A stretch of DNA of 64,000 nt from Stenotrophomonas aracearum. GTDB taxonomy: Bacteria; Pseudomonadota; Gammaproteobacteria; Xanthomonadales; Xanthomonadaceae. The notes under the pieces were generated by a model. It had not been told where the DNA came from, ran no database searches, and saw only the letters and a program-made list of their open reading frames with translations. Made by a program: the position numbers and the translations under genes. The DNA lies in the NCBI RefSeq assembly GCF_031834615.1, contig NZ_CP115543.1:2863001-2927000 (forward strand). Direction: 5' to 3'. Positions within the stretch are counted from its first letter, which is position 1. Each line of letters opens with the position of its first letter. Positions 49,131 through 57,384 of the stretch are shown here, in pieces.

Positions 49131-49988
49131 TCAGAGCAGCGAGGACAGGATCGGGATGCTGGCGCGCGGGCGCTTGGCCACCTCTTCCACCAGCCGCTGC
49201 GCGGCACGCAGGTAGGCCTGCGCGGCCGGGGAGTCCGGCGCGGCGGCGGTGATCGGGGTGCCGACATCGCCCTGTTCGCGGATGCCGATGTCCAGCGGCA
49301 GCGAGCCCAGCAGCGGCACGCCGTACTGCGCCGCCATGCGCTCGCCACCGCCGTCGCCGAACAGGTGCTCGACCTGGCCGCAGTTGCTGCAGGTGTGCAC
49401 GGCCATGTTCTCGACGATGCCCAGCACCGGCACTTCCACCTTTTCGAACATCTTCAGCGCCTTTTTCGCATCCAGCGTGGCGATGTCCTGCGGGGTGGTG
49501 ACGATCACCGCGCCGGCCAGCGGAATCTTCTGGGTCAGGGTCAGCTGGATGTCGCCGGTGCCTGGCGGCAGGTCGATCAGGAGGTAGTCCAGGTCGTCCC
49601 ACAGGGTGTCGTTGAAGAACTGGGTCATGGCCGAGGTCGCCATGGGGCCGCGCCAGATCATCGGTGTCTCGTCCTCGATCAGGTAGCCGATCGACATGGT
49701 CTCCACCCCGAACGCACGCAGCGGCTCGATCGACTTGTTGTCCGGGCTTTCCGGACGGCCGCTCAGGCCCAGCATCATCGGCACGCTGGGGCCGTAGATG
49801 TCCGCGTCCAGCAGGCCGACCCGGGCCCCGAGCTTTGCCAGCGCCACCGCCAGGTTCACCGCCGTGGTGGACTTGCCCACCCCGCCCTTGCCCGACCCGA
49901 CCGCGATCACGTTGCGGACGCGCGGATGAAGGGACAGCCCCTTCTGCACCTGGCTGGCATGGGGACGTCGAGACGGGCTGGCACTCAC
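49131..49988 (-). CDS. mrp: Iron-sulfur cluster carrier protein, Mrp/ApbC type
   Basis: A P-loop ATPase that carries Fe-S clusters to target proteins. The 285-residue product has the deviant Walker A GKGGVGKST (33-41), the switch DLPPGTGD and the cluster-binding CxxC at 200-203 (CSNC). The N-terminal MIP18 (DUF59) domain present in E. coli Mrp is absent. The GTG at 49988 has GGAG eight bases upstream; an ATG at 50027 has no ribosome-binding site. Confidence 0.94.
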   Translation of the reverse strand: MSASPSRRPHASQVQKGLSLHPRVRNVIAVGSGKGGVGKSTTAVNLAVALAKLGARVGLLDADIYGPSVPMMLGLSGRPESPDNKSIEPLRAFGVETMSIGYLIEDETPMIWRGPMATSAMTQFFNDTLWDDLDYLLIDLPPGTGDIQLTLTQKIPLAGAVIVTTPQDIATLDAKKALKMFEKVEVPVLGIVENMAVHTCSNCGQVEHLFGDGGGERMAAQYGVPLLGSLPLDIGIREQGDVGTPITAAAPDSPAAQAYLRAAQRLVEEVAKRPRASIPILSSLL

Positions 49989-50180
49989 TGCGGGCACTCC
50001 GGAAAAGCATTGCGGGAAGCTGCCCATGATAGAGCAGCCGACCGACGGGCGCGGGGGACTGTCCTGCGTTGTCCGAGGCCTGTCCTGTAGCGCCCCGACC
50101 GGTCATCACGCAGACATCTACGGATTCGGATGGCGCATCCGGCCAAAAACTAAACCGTGCATACGTCACAGTATTGAAAA

Positions 50181-50202
50181 ATTGGTTTCAGGCAAAACCA
50201 AT
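50181..50202. promoter_or_regulatory. Palindrome ATTGGTTT-N6-AAACCAAT, candidate operator
   Basis: Perfect 8-bp arms separated by 6 nt, located about 90 nt upstream of the predicted receptor promoter. The spacing suits a dimeric regulator; the arms also could form a hairpin. No regulator family is assigned. Confidence 0.45.
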
Positions 50203-50233
50203 AGAAGGTCCTTCATAAACAGGTAGTTGCATT

Positions 50234-50261
50234 GCAAATGAGAATGAAATCTTTCATTTGC
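50234..50261. promoter_or_regulatory. Fur-box-like dyad upstream of the receptor promoter
   Basis: GCAAATGA and TCATTTGC are perfect inverted 8-mers with a 12-nt spacer, and the left half reads AATGAGAATGA, resembling Fur-site hexamers. It lies about 33 nt upstream of the -35 box, further than a classical Fur repressor site, so the assignment is tentative. Confidence 0.45.
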
Positions 50262-50293
50262 CTATCCTGTCTTTATGACTTCCTGATGAATAG

Positions 50294-50323
50294 TTGACAG
50301 GCCGCGTTAAGGGTGTGTTAACT
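50294..50323 (+). promoter_or_regulatory. Promoter of the TonB-dependent receptor gene
   Basis: A perfect -35 TTGACA (50294-50299) is followed at 18 nt by TTAACT (50318-50323), a weak -10. The leader to the ATG would be about 120 nt. Confidence 0.55.
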
Positions 50324-50451
50324 TCAAGTCATCAGCACGTGAAGCTGATATTCAGGGGCAAGACACCCATCGCAGATCGCCCGCCACCTCGGCGCCGCAG
50401 GTCGCAGTCACCGGGGTTTTGACGACACATCCGTTCCAAGGGGATCCACAG

Positions 50452-53403
50452 ATGATGAATCGCAAGTCGCTCAGCCGTAACCCGCTGAGCTTCGCACTGG
50501 CCAGCGTGCTGGTGCTGGGAGCGTCCGCTTCCGCTTATGCGCAGGACAGCGCCAGCTCGACCCAGACCGCTGAAGAAGCGGCCAAGGCCAAGGCCACCAA
50601 TCTGGAAGCCGTGACCGTTACCGGTTCGCGCATCAGCCGTGACGTGTTCAACTCGGTCTCGCCGGTCCAGGTCATCACCCGCGAAGAAACCACCCTGGCC
50701 GGCTTCCAGTCGACCGCCGGCGTGCTGCAGAGCACCGCCGTCACCGCCGGTGCCGCGCAGATCAACAACGCGTACGGCGGCTACGTCACCAACGGCGGCC
50801 CGGGCGCCAACACCGTGGGCCTGCGTGGCCTGGGTCCGACCCGCACCCTGATCCTGATGAACGGCCGCCGCATCGCACCGGCCGGCTCGCGCGGTTCGGT
50901 CGGCGCCACCGACCTGAACGTGCTGCCCGACGCCATCGTCGACCGCGTGGAAGTGCTGAAGGACGGCGCCTCGTCGATCTACGGCTCCGACGCGGTTGCC
51001 GGCGTCATCAACATCATCACCAAGAGCAAGATCGACGGCGTCACCTTCGAAGCGCGCCAGACCGCCACCGACGGTGGTGGCGGTGAAGAGCGCCGCTACG
51101 CGATCGTGGCCGGCAAGACCGGTTCCTCGGGCCACATCTCCGGCTCGTACGAGTACTACAACCGCGACGCGCTGACCCTCAACGACCGCGAATGGACCCG
51201 CTGCAACACGGACTACCGTCGCCTGCCCACCGGCGGCGGCTGGGGTGGTGCCGACACCATCGACCCGCTGACCGGCCAGCCGAAGTGCTACCCGATCACC
51301 GGCACCGGCTCCAACGGCGTCACCATCAACACCATCGGTACCCAGAACCTGACCGGCGTTGCCGCCGCAGGCGCGCGTGGCACCACCTTCAACCGCTGGC
51401 GCCCGAACTCGGCGGTCAGCACCGGCCTGGTCGGTTTTGAAGGCGTGGGCGGTGGCCAGACCACCAACAGCAACATCCGCGACACCTTCGACCCGCGCAC
51501 CCTGAACCGTTCGCTGATCTCCGGTGCCGAAACCCACACCGCCTACCTGCAGGGCGGTTACGACCTGGGCTTCATGGGCGACGCCGAGTTCTACGGCGAA
51601 CTGCTCGGCAGCCGCCGTGAGTCCGAACAGACCGGTTACCGCCAGCTGTCGCTGGACTACCTGCGCGGCAGCCCGCTGATCCCGGCCAACCTGGCTTCGT
51701 CGAACTTCGGCGGCGGCGTGGGCGTGCGCGCCTTCATCGGCTTCGGCAACGACAAGAGCTCGCAGAAGGTCGACTTCTTCAAGGGCACCGCGGGCGTGCG
51801 TGGCCACGTCAGCGACACCTGGGACTACGACTTCTACCTGAGCCATGCGCGCTCGGACGCCGACTACACCATGCAGTCGTTCCTGACCGACCGCCTGAAC
51901 CAGAGCCTGCGCGTGGTCTCCAACGGCGCCGGTGGCTTCAGCTGCGTGGACCCGTCCAATGGCTGCGTTGCCGCACCGCGCCTGACCAGCGCCGTGATCG
52001 GCGGCGAGCTGCCGCGCGACTGGGTGAACTACGTGTTCCGCCCGGTCACCGGCAACACCCTGTACACCGAAACCACTGCCAACATCTCCTTCAGCGGCCC
52101 GCTGTTCTCGCTGCCGCACGGTGATGTCCAGGCCGCCATCGGTGCCGAGTACCGCCGCGCCAAGATCGACGACACCCCGTCGATCGATTCGATCAACAAC
52201 AACCTGTACAACCTGACCTCGTCCACCCCGACCCGCGGCAAGGACGCGGTGAAGGAAGTGTTCGGCGAGTTGGAAGTGCCGGTGCTGTCGGGCGTGACCG
52301 GTGCCGAGGAGCTGACCTTCAACGCCTCCGCGCGTTGGACCGACTACGACTCCTACGGTTCGGACCAGACCTACAAGATCGGCGGCCTGTGGACCCCGGT
52401 CAGCTGGGTGTCGTTCCGTGCGTCCTACGGCACCTCGTACCGCGCTCCGGCGCTGTTCGAACAGTTCCTGGGCGCCACCAGCGGCTTCCTGAGCAACCAG
52501 GTCGACCCCTGCAACACCTGGGGCAACGACCCGGGCACCCCGCTGGCGCGCAACTGCGCCTCGGAAGGCCTGGCACCTGACTTCCAGGCCACCCAGTCGG
52601 TCGCGGTCATCCAGGCCGGCGGCGCCGAAAGCGGCCTGAAGGCGGAAACCTCGAAGAACTTCACCGGTGGCATCGTGCTGCAGCCGGAGACCCCGGCCTC
52701 GTGGGGCGACTTCTCGCTGGCCGTGGACTACTTCGACATCAAGGTCGAGAACGGCGTCTCGCGCGCCGGTGGCGCCAACATCCTGGACCTGTGCTACAAC
52801 AGCCCGGACTTCCGCGATGGTGGTGGCTTCTGCCGCCTGGTGGACGCGCGCAACCCGGTCAACAACGCGCTGACCGTGCATGACAGCTACGTCAACCTGG
52901 CCAACGACAACGTGCGCGGCCTGGACTACACCCTGCGCTACACCCGCGACATCGGTCCGGGCGCCCTGCGTGCCACCGCACAGCTCACCCGCTTCCTCGA
53001 ACAGTCCAACAAGCTGTTCCAGGACGATCCGCTGATCGACTACAACGGCATGCTCAACACCCCGGACATGACCGGCACGCTGGACGTGGTCTACAGCTGG
53101 GACAAGTGGCGCGTCCGCTACGGCCTGGAGTGGATCAACGCGATGCAGAGCTACGACTACTACGAACTGGACCCGGCAACCTCGGTCTACAAGTTCGACG
53201 TGGCCAGCTACTTCCTGCACTCGCTGTCGGCCGAGTACAAGGCCGACACCTGGTCGGTGATCGCTGGCGTGCGCAACCTGCGTAACGAAGAGCCGCCGGT
53301 GATCTCGTCGGGTGCGTACAACCGGGTCGGCAACGCCCCGCTGTACAGCGGCTATGACTACGTCGGCCGTACCTACTTCGTGAACATCAGCAAGAGCTTC
53401 TGA
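50452..53403 (+). CDS. TonB-dependent outer-membrane receptor
   Basis: A 983-residue outer-membrane transporter. It has a signal peptide (1-30, AYA/Q), a plug domain (about 55-200; EAVTVTGSRISRDVFNSVSPV, then DRVEVLKDGASSIYGSDAVAGVINI) and a 22-strand barrel ending in the aromatic C-terminal signature YFVNISKSF. The long barrel and Gly-rich loops resemble the Oar/peptide-type receptors abundant in xanthomonads. The substrate is not known; the S9 peptidase gene downstream suggests peptides. The ATG at 50452 has AAGGGGA upstream; a second Met follows directly. A strong terminator follows the stop. Confidence 0.92.
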   Translation: MMNRKSLSRNPLSFALASVLVLGASASAYAQDSASSTQTAEEAAKAKATNLEAVTVTGSRISRDVFNSVSPVQVITREETTLAGFQSTAGVLQSTAVTAGAAQINNAYGGYVTNGGPGANTVGLRGLGPTRTLILMNGRRIAPAGSRGSVGATDLNVLPDAIVDRVEVLKDGASSIYGSDAVAGVINIITKSKIDGVTFEARQTATDGGGGEERRYAIVAGKTGSSGHISGSYEYYNRDALTLNDREWTRCNTDYRRLPTGGGWGGADTIDPLTGQPKCYPITGTGSNGVTINTIGTQNLTGVAAAGARGTTFNRWRPNSAVSTGLVGFEGVGGGQTTNSNIRDTFDPRTLNRSLISGAETHTAYLQGGYDLGFMGDAEFYGELLGSRRESEQTGYRQLSLDYLRGSPLIPANLASSNFGGGVGVRAFIGFGNDKSSQKVDFFKGTAGVRGHVSDTWDYDFYLSHARSDADYTMQSFLTDRLNQSLRVVSNGAGGFSCVDPSNGCVAAPRLTSAVIGGELPRDWVNYVFRPVTGNTLYTETTANISFSGPLFSLPHGDVQAAIGAEYRRAKIDDTPSIDSINNNLYNLTSSTPTRGKDAVKEVFGELEVPVLSGVTGAEELTFNASARWTDYDSYGSDQTYKIGGLWTPVSWVSFRASYGTSYRAPALFEQFLGATSGFLSNQVDPCNTWGNDPGTPLARNCASEGLAPDFQATQSVAVIQAGGAESGLKAETSKNFTGGIVLQPETPASWGDFSLAVDYFDIKVENGVSRAGGANILDLCYNSPDFRDGGGFCRLVDARNPVNNALTVHDSYVNLANDNVRGLDYTLRYTRDIGPGALRATAQLTRFLEQSNKLFQDDPLIDYNGMLNTPDMTGTLDVVYSWDKWRVRYGLEWINAMQSYDYYELDPATSVYKFDVASYFLHSLSAEYKADTWSVIAGVRNLRNEEPPVISSGAYNRVGNAPLYSGYDYVGRTYFVNISKSF

Positions 53404-53415
53404 TAGCAGTACAGG

Positions 53416-53449
53416 ACCGCCGCCCGGCTTCGGGCGGCGGTTTTTTTTT
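53416..53449 (+). terminator. Strong terminator after the TonB-dependent receptor
   Basis: ACCGCCGCCCG/CGGGCGGCGG stem with a GCTT loop followed by nine T residues, 12 nt after the stop. It separates the receptor from the peptidase gene 32 nt further on. Confidence 0.92.
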
Positions 53450-53480
53450 GCCTACCGAATGTTCCAGGAAGGAGTAGTTG

Positions 53481-55523
53481 ATGCGTTTGAAATCCTTGGG
53501 CCTCGCCGCACTGGCGATCGCACTGGCGTCCCCGCTGCCCGCGCTGGCCAGGCCGACCGTGCCGACCATCGAACAGATGGCCGCATTCCCCGACGTCTCC
53601 AGCCTGTCCCTGTCGCCCGACGGCAAGCAGATCGCCGGCCTGCAGGCACGTGGCGAAGACCGCGTGATCCTGGTCTGGAAGACCGATGCGCTGGACGCGG
53701 CGCCGACCGTGATCGGGGCCGGCCGCATGAAATTCCAGGGCGTCAGCTTCATCAAGAACGGCCTGCTCGCGGTGACCCTGTGGCAGCCGTTCGACCTGCG
53801 CACCGACCGCCTCAACAAGACCTTCATCAGCAAGTTCTTCATCACCGACACCGAAGGCAAGCAGTGGAAGGAGCCGATCAGCCCGCCGCGCGCCACCAGC
53901 CGCAATGAAGAGCTCGAGCAGGCGCTGTCCAATTCCAGCGTGCTCGACACTCTGCCCAACGACCCGGACAACATCCTGGTGATCAACGGCTCGGGCAGCA
54001 ACTCCGGCGACGTGTACAAGGTCAACCTGCGCACCTTCAGCGCGCAGCGCATCCAGAAGACCGAAGAGCGCGTGGCCGGCTACGTCACCGACCTCAACAG
54101 CGAACTGCGCGCGCGCCTGCGCCAGGACCTGGACGGCACTGGCGCCTACATCGCCACCGAGTTCCGCAACCCGGCGACCAATGCCTGGGAAGAGCACTTC
54201 CGCTCGTACGTGAAGGACCGCGACATCACCCAGGTGGTCGGCTTCGCCGAAGACCCGAACATTGCCTTCATCCAGAGCAACGTCGGTCGCGACAAGACCG
54301 TCATCTACGAATACGACATCAGCGCGCGCAGGCAGAAGGAAGTGCTGTTCGAGCACAAGTTCTTCAACGCCGGCAGCGTGGTACTGAACCGCTACAAGGG
54401 CGTGGACGGGGTCCCGTTTGGCGCGCTGCTCGGCGTCGGCTACAGCGGCCCGCGCCAGAATGAGATCCAGTGGACCGACCCGACCTTCAAGGCGCTTGAA
54501 CAGGGCCTGCGCCAGGCCCTGCAGATCACCTCCAGCGAGGTGACGTTGATCGACCCGGCCACGGGTCAACAGGCCACCACCGCGCTGGACACCGGCAAGG
54601 CGATCCGCCTGCTGGATTACAGTGCCAACCTGAAGACCTTCCTGGTGTCGGTGTCCGGCCCGGCCGATCCGCCGGCCTATTACCTGTTCAACAACGGCCA
54701 GCTCACCCTGTTGGCCCGCACCTACCCGAAGCTCGATCCCGCCGCACTGGGCAGCACCCGCCTGGTCTATTACAAGGCGCGCGACGGGCTGGACATCCCT
54801 GCGTTCCTGACCACCCCGAACACCGAGCTGTGCGGTGCCGGCCCGTGGAAGGCGGTGGTGCATCCACATGGCGGCCCGTGGGCCCGCGACGGCATGGACT
54901 TCGACGGTTCGATGTGGGTGCCCCTGATGGCCTCGCGCTGCATGGCGGTACTGCGCCCGCAGTTCCGTGGCTCGGCCGACTGGAGCCGCAAGCTGTGGAT
55001 GGCCGGCGACGCCGAGTGGGGCCAGAAGATGCAGGACGACAAGGACGATGGTGCCCAGTGGATGATCGACCAGAAGATCGCCCAGCCCGGCCACATCGCC
55101 ATGTTCGGCTTCTCCTACGGCGGCTACTCGGCGTTCGCTGCGTCGGTGCGTCCCAATGGCCTGTACAAGTGCGCCATTGCCGGCGCCGGCGTGTCGGACA
55201 TCAAGAAGATCTGGTCGCGGTTCTACACCAACCCGTTCTTCCGCCAGGCCCAGGCCAAGACCGTGGCCGGCCTGAACCCGCTGGACAAGGCCGGCGAGAT
55301 CAAGATCCCGCTGATGGTTTACCACGGCGACCGCGACCGCACCGTGCCGATTGAACAGTCCGAATGGTTCGTGGCCAAGGCAAAAAACTCCGGCCAGCCG
55401 GTGGAGTACCACGCCATCGAGGACTACGCGCACGGCCCGGCCTGGACCCGCGCGATCATGGGCGACCAGCTCAAGCTGATCGACGACTACCTCGGCAAGG
55501 GCTGCGGCGGCGGCGGTCTGTAA
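53481..55523 (+). CDS. Secreted S9 family prolyl-oligopeptidase-like peptidase
   Basis: A serine peptidase of 680 residues with a signal peptide (1-23, ALA/R), a beta-propeller-like N-terminal region to about 420, and an alpha/beta hydrolase domain. The catalytic triad is Ser 545 (GFSYGGY), Asp 619 (HGDRDRTVP) and His 651 (DYAHGPAW). It probably trims peptides in the periplasm. The ATG at 53481 has an excellent AAGGAG six bases upstream. The gap to the receptor terminator is too short to hold a full promoter, so expression may rely on readthrough. Confidence 0.92.
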   Translation: MRLKSLGLAALAIALASPLPALARPTVPTIEQMAAFPDVSSLSLSPDGKQIAGLQARGEDRVILVWKTDALDAAPTVIGAGRMKFQGVSFIKNGLLAVTLWQPFDLRTDRLNKTFISKFFITDTEGKQWKEPISPPRATSRNEELEQALSNSSVLDTLPNDPDNILVINGSGSNSGDVYKVNLRTFSAQRIQKTEERVAGYVTDLNSELRARLRQDLDGTGAYIATEFRNPATNAWEEHFRSYVKDRDITQVVGFAEDPNIAFIQSNVGRDKTVIYEYDISARRQKEVLFEHKFFNAGSVVLNRYKGVDGVPFGALLGVGYSGPRQNEIQWTDPTFKALEQGLRQALQITSSEVTLIDPATGQQATTALDTGKAIRLLDYSANLKTFLVSVSGPADPPAYYLFNNGQLTLLARTYPKLDPAALGSTRLVYYKARDGLDIPAFLTTPNTELCGAGPWKAVVHPHGGPWARDGMDFDGSMWVPLMASRCMAVLRPQFRGSADWSRKLWMAGDAEWGQKMQDDKDDGAQWMIDQKIAQPGHIAMFGFSYGGYSAFAASVRPNGLYKCAIAGAGVSDIKKIWSRFYTNPFFRQAQAKTVAGLNPLDKAGEIKIPLMVYHGDRDRTVPIEQSEWFVAKAKNSGQPVEYHAIEDYAHGPAWTRAIMGDQLKLIDDYLGKGCGGGGL

Positions 55524-55566
55524 ACCTTGGCGCGGGGACGCGCCATGCGTGTCCTCGCAGACCCAA

Positions 55567-55592
55567 CATCGGCCACCTTCGGGTGGCCGATG
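55567..55592. terminator. Hairpin between convergent S9 peptidase and FAD oxidoreductase genes
   Basis: CATCGGCCACC/GGTGGCCGATG, a perfect 11-bp stem with a TTCG tetraloop. The T run is poor on both strands, but its position 40 nt after the peptidase stop fits a terminator. Confidence 0.65.
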
Positions 55593-55597
55593 TCATT

Positions 55598-57193
55598 TCA
55601 GCCCGAGAGAATCACCTTCGCCGCATTGTGCCCGGGCGCCCCTGTCACCCCACCACCGGGATGCGTGCCTGCCCCGCACAGATACAACCCCGGCAGCGCC
55701 CCGCGATAATCCGCCTGCCCCAGCATCGGCCGCGCACTGAACAGCTGGTTGAGGCTCAGCGCACCGTGGAAGATATCGCCGCCGATCAGCCCGAACGTGC
55801 GCTCCAGATCCAGCGGGCTCAACACCTGCCGCCCGAGCACCAGATCCGCAAACCCCGGCGCGTGCCGGTCCACGGTGGCGATCATCAGATCCGCCACCTC
55901 ATGGCGATGGTCATCCCAGCTGCGCCCACCCGGCAGCACCGGTGCCACGTGCTGGCAGAACAGACTGGCCACATGCTGTCCGGGGGGCGCCAGCGAGTCG
56001 TCCAGGGTGCTGGGAATCAGCAGCTCCACGATCGGTTCGCGCGACCAGCCGAACTGTCTGGCATCGGTGTAGGCGCGCTCCATGTACGCCAGGTTCGGCG
56101 CAATGATGATGCCGGCGGTGAGGTGGTCCCCTGCCCCCGGCAATACGCTGAATGACGGCAGCGCGGACAGCGCCACGTTCATGCGGAAGGTGCCCGATGC
56201 GCACCGCCAGTTGGCCATGCGTTCGCGCGTGGCGATCGGCACCTGCTCCGGCGCAAGCAGCTGCTCGTACAGCAGCTTGGGATTGACGTTGGCCACCACG
56301 GCACGCGCGTGGATGCGTTCGCCGTGCAGCGTTTCCACCCCGACCGCGCGGCCGTGTTCGACCAGCACCCGCGCCACCCCGCAGTCGGTACGAATCTCCG
56401 CACCGGCGGCGATGGCAGCGCGCGCCATCGCCTGCGTGATCGCGCCCATGCCACCCATCGCGTGGCCCCAGGCCCCCTTGACGCCGTTGCTCTCGCCAAA
56501 CGCGTGGTGCAGTACTACATAAGCGGTACCCGGCGCCTCCGGGCTGGCGTAGTTGCCGACGATTCCGTCGAACCCAAACAGCGCCTTGACCGGCTCGCTG
56601 TCGAACCAGCGGTCAAGGTACTCGGCAGCGGAAATGGTGAACAGGTCCAGCAACTCCTGACGCAGTGCCGGCGGCAACCCGTGCAGTCGCCGTCCGAGCT
56701 GACCGGCCTGCCACAGTGCTGGCAGCTGGGTCAGCCAATGGCCGTCACCCACGTTCGGCGGCGCCTGCAGGGCCAGGTCGCGCAGCACGTCGGCAAAAGC
56801 TTCCAGGCGACGCTCGAACGCGGGCAGGCGCTCGGCGTCGCGCGCGGAGAAACGCGCGACCTCGGACTGGGTCAGCCCGGCACCGGCCAGCAGGTAGTCG
56901 CCCTGCAGCGGCAGGAAGTTGTTGATCCGGCGGGGAACCACGCGCAGGCCATGCTCGGCCAGCGCCAGCTCCTGGATGATGCGCGGCTGCAGCAGCGACA
57001 CCGTATAGGACGCGACCGAATTGCGGAAACCGGGATGGAACTCCTCGGTGACCGCCGCGCCCCCGACCACCCCGCGCCGCTCCAGCACCAGCACGCGGCG
57101 CCCGGCCCGGGCCAGGTAGGCCGCGCAGACCAGGCCGTTGTGCCCGCCGCCAATGATGACCGCATCCCACCCACGCGCGTTGGAAGTGCCCAT
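55598..57193 (-). CDS. FAD-dependent oxidoreductase of the phytoene-desaturase/PYROXD2-like family
   Basis: A 531-residue flavoprotein starting MGTSNARGWDAVIIGGGHNG. It has the FAD dinucleotide loop GGGHNG (15-20) and acidic ribose-binding LVLERR, then GHAMGGMGAITQAMARAAIAAGAEI, and the C-terminal FAD motif GLYLCGAGTHPGGGVTGAPGHNAA. This is the family pattern of amino-oxidase/carotenoid-desaturase relatives close to mammalian PYROXD2. No carotenoid genes are nearby, so substrate and pathway are unknown. The ATG at 57193 lacks a clear ribosome-binding site. It is divergent from the first M13 peptidase gene. Confidence 0.88.
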   Translation of the reverse strand: MGTSNARGWDAVIIGGGHNGLVCAAYLARAGRRVLVLERRGVVGGAAVTEEFHPGFRNSVASYTVSLLQPRIIQELALAEHGLRVVPRRINNFLPLQGDYLLAGAGLTQSEVARFSARDAERLPAFERRLEAFADVLRDLALQAPPNVGDGHWLTQLPALWQAGQLGRRLHGLPPALRQELLDLFTISAAEYLDRWFDSEPVKALFGFDGIVGNYASPEAPGTAYVVLHHAFGESNGVKGAWGHAMGGMGAITQAMARAAIAAGAEIRTDCGVARVLVEHGRAVGVETLHGERIHARAVVANVNPKLLYEQLLAPEQVPIATRERMANWRCASGTFRMNVALSALPSFSVLPGAGDHLTAGIIIAPNLAYMERAYTDARQFGWSREPIVELLIPSTLDDSLAPPGQHVASLFCQHVAPVLPGGRSWDDHRHEVADLMIATVDRHAPGFADLVLGRQVLSPLDLERTFGLIGGDIFHGALSLNQLFSARPMLGQADYRGALPGLYLCGAGTHPGGGVTGAPGHNAAKVILSG

Positions 57194-57384
57194 GGACGGT
57201 TGTATACACCGGCGCGCGGCCGCTTGTCCTGCGGTGGCAGTCGTGTGAAGACCTGTCACGGGGTGGCGGCTTGTGTTCGGCCATGACCTTCGACACCCTT
57301 GCAGGCCGGTCCAGCGGCGTATCGTCTGGCCCACGGCCCCGGGTGGGGCCACCCTGAAAGATTCTTCGGCCCGGAGGCCAACAC

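Larger units (their letters stand above)
49989..50451. other. 463-nt intergenic region between mrp and the TonB-dependent receptor
   Basis: No coding frame is supported here. The region is markedly richer in A and T than its surroundings from about 50140 to 50330. It holds a palindrome (50181-50202), a Fur-like dyad (50234-50261) and a -35/-10 pair (50294-50323), then about 125 nt of leader before the receptor start. Confidence 0.7.

Noticed and set aside
49131..49988. Mrp protein appearing N-terminally truncated (no MIP18 domain)
   Set aside because: Short ApbC/Mrp forms are widespread and all functional motifs are present, so this is not a broken gene.
50332..53220. Minus-strand open frame of about 960 codons opposite the TonB-dependent receptor
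   Set aside because: Val/Gly/Ala/Arg-rich without domains; the plus strand encodes an unambiguous receptor with signal peptide and C-terminal Phe.
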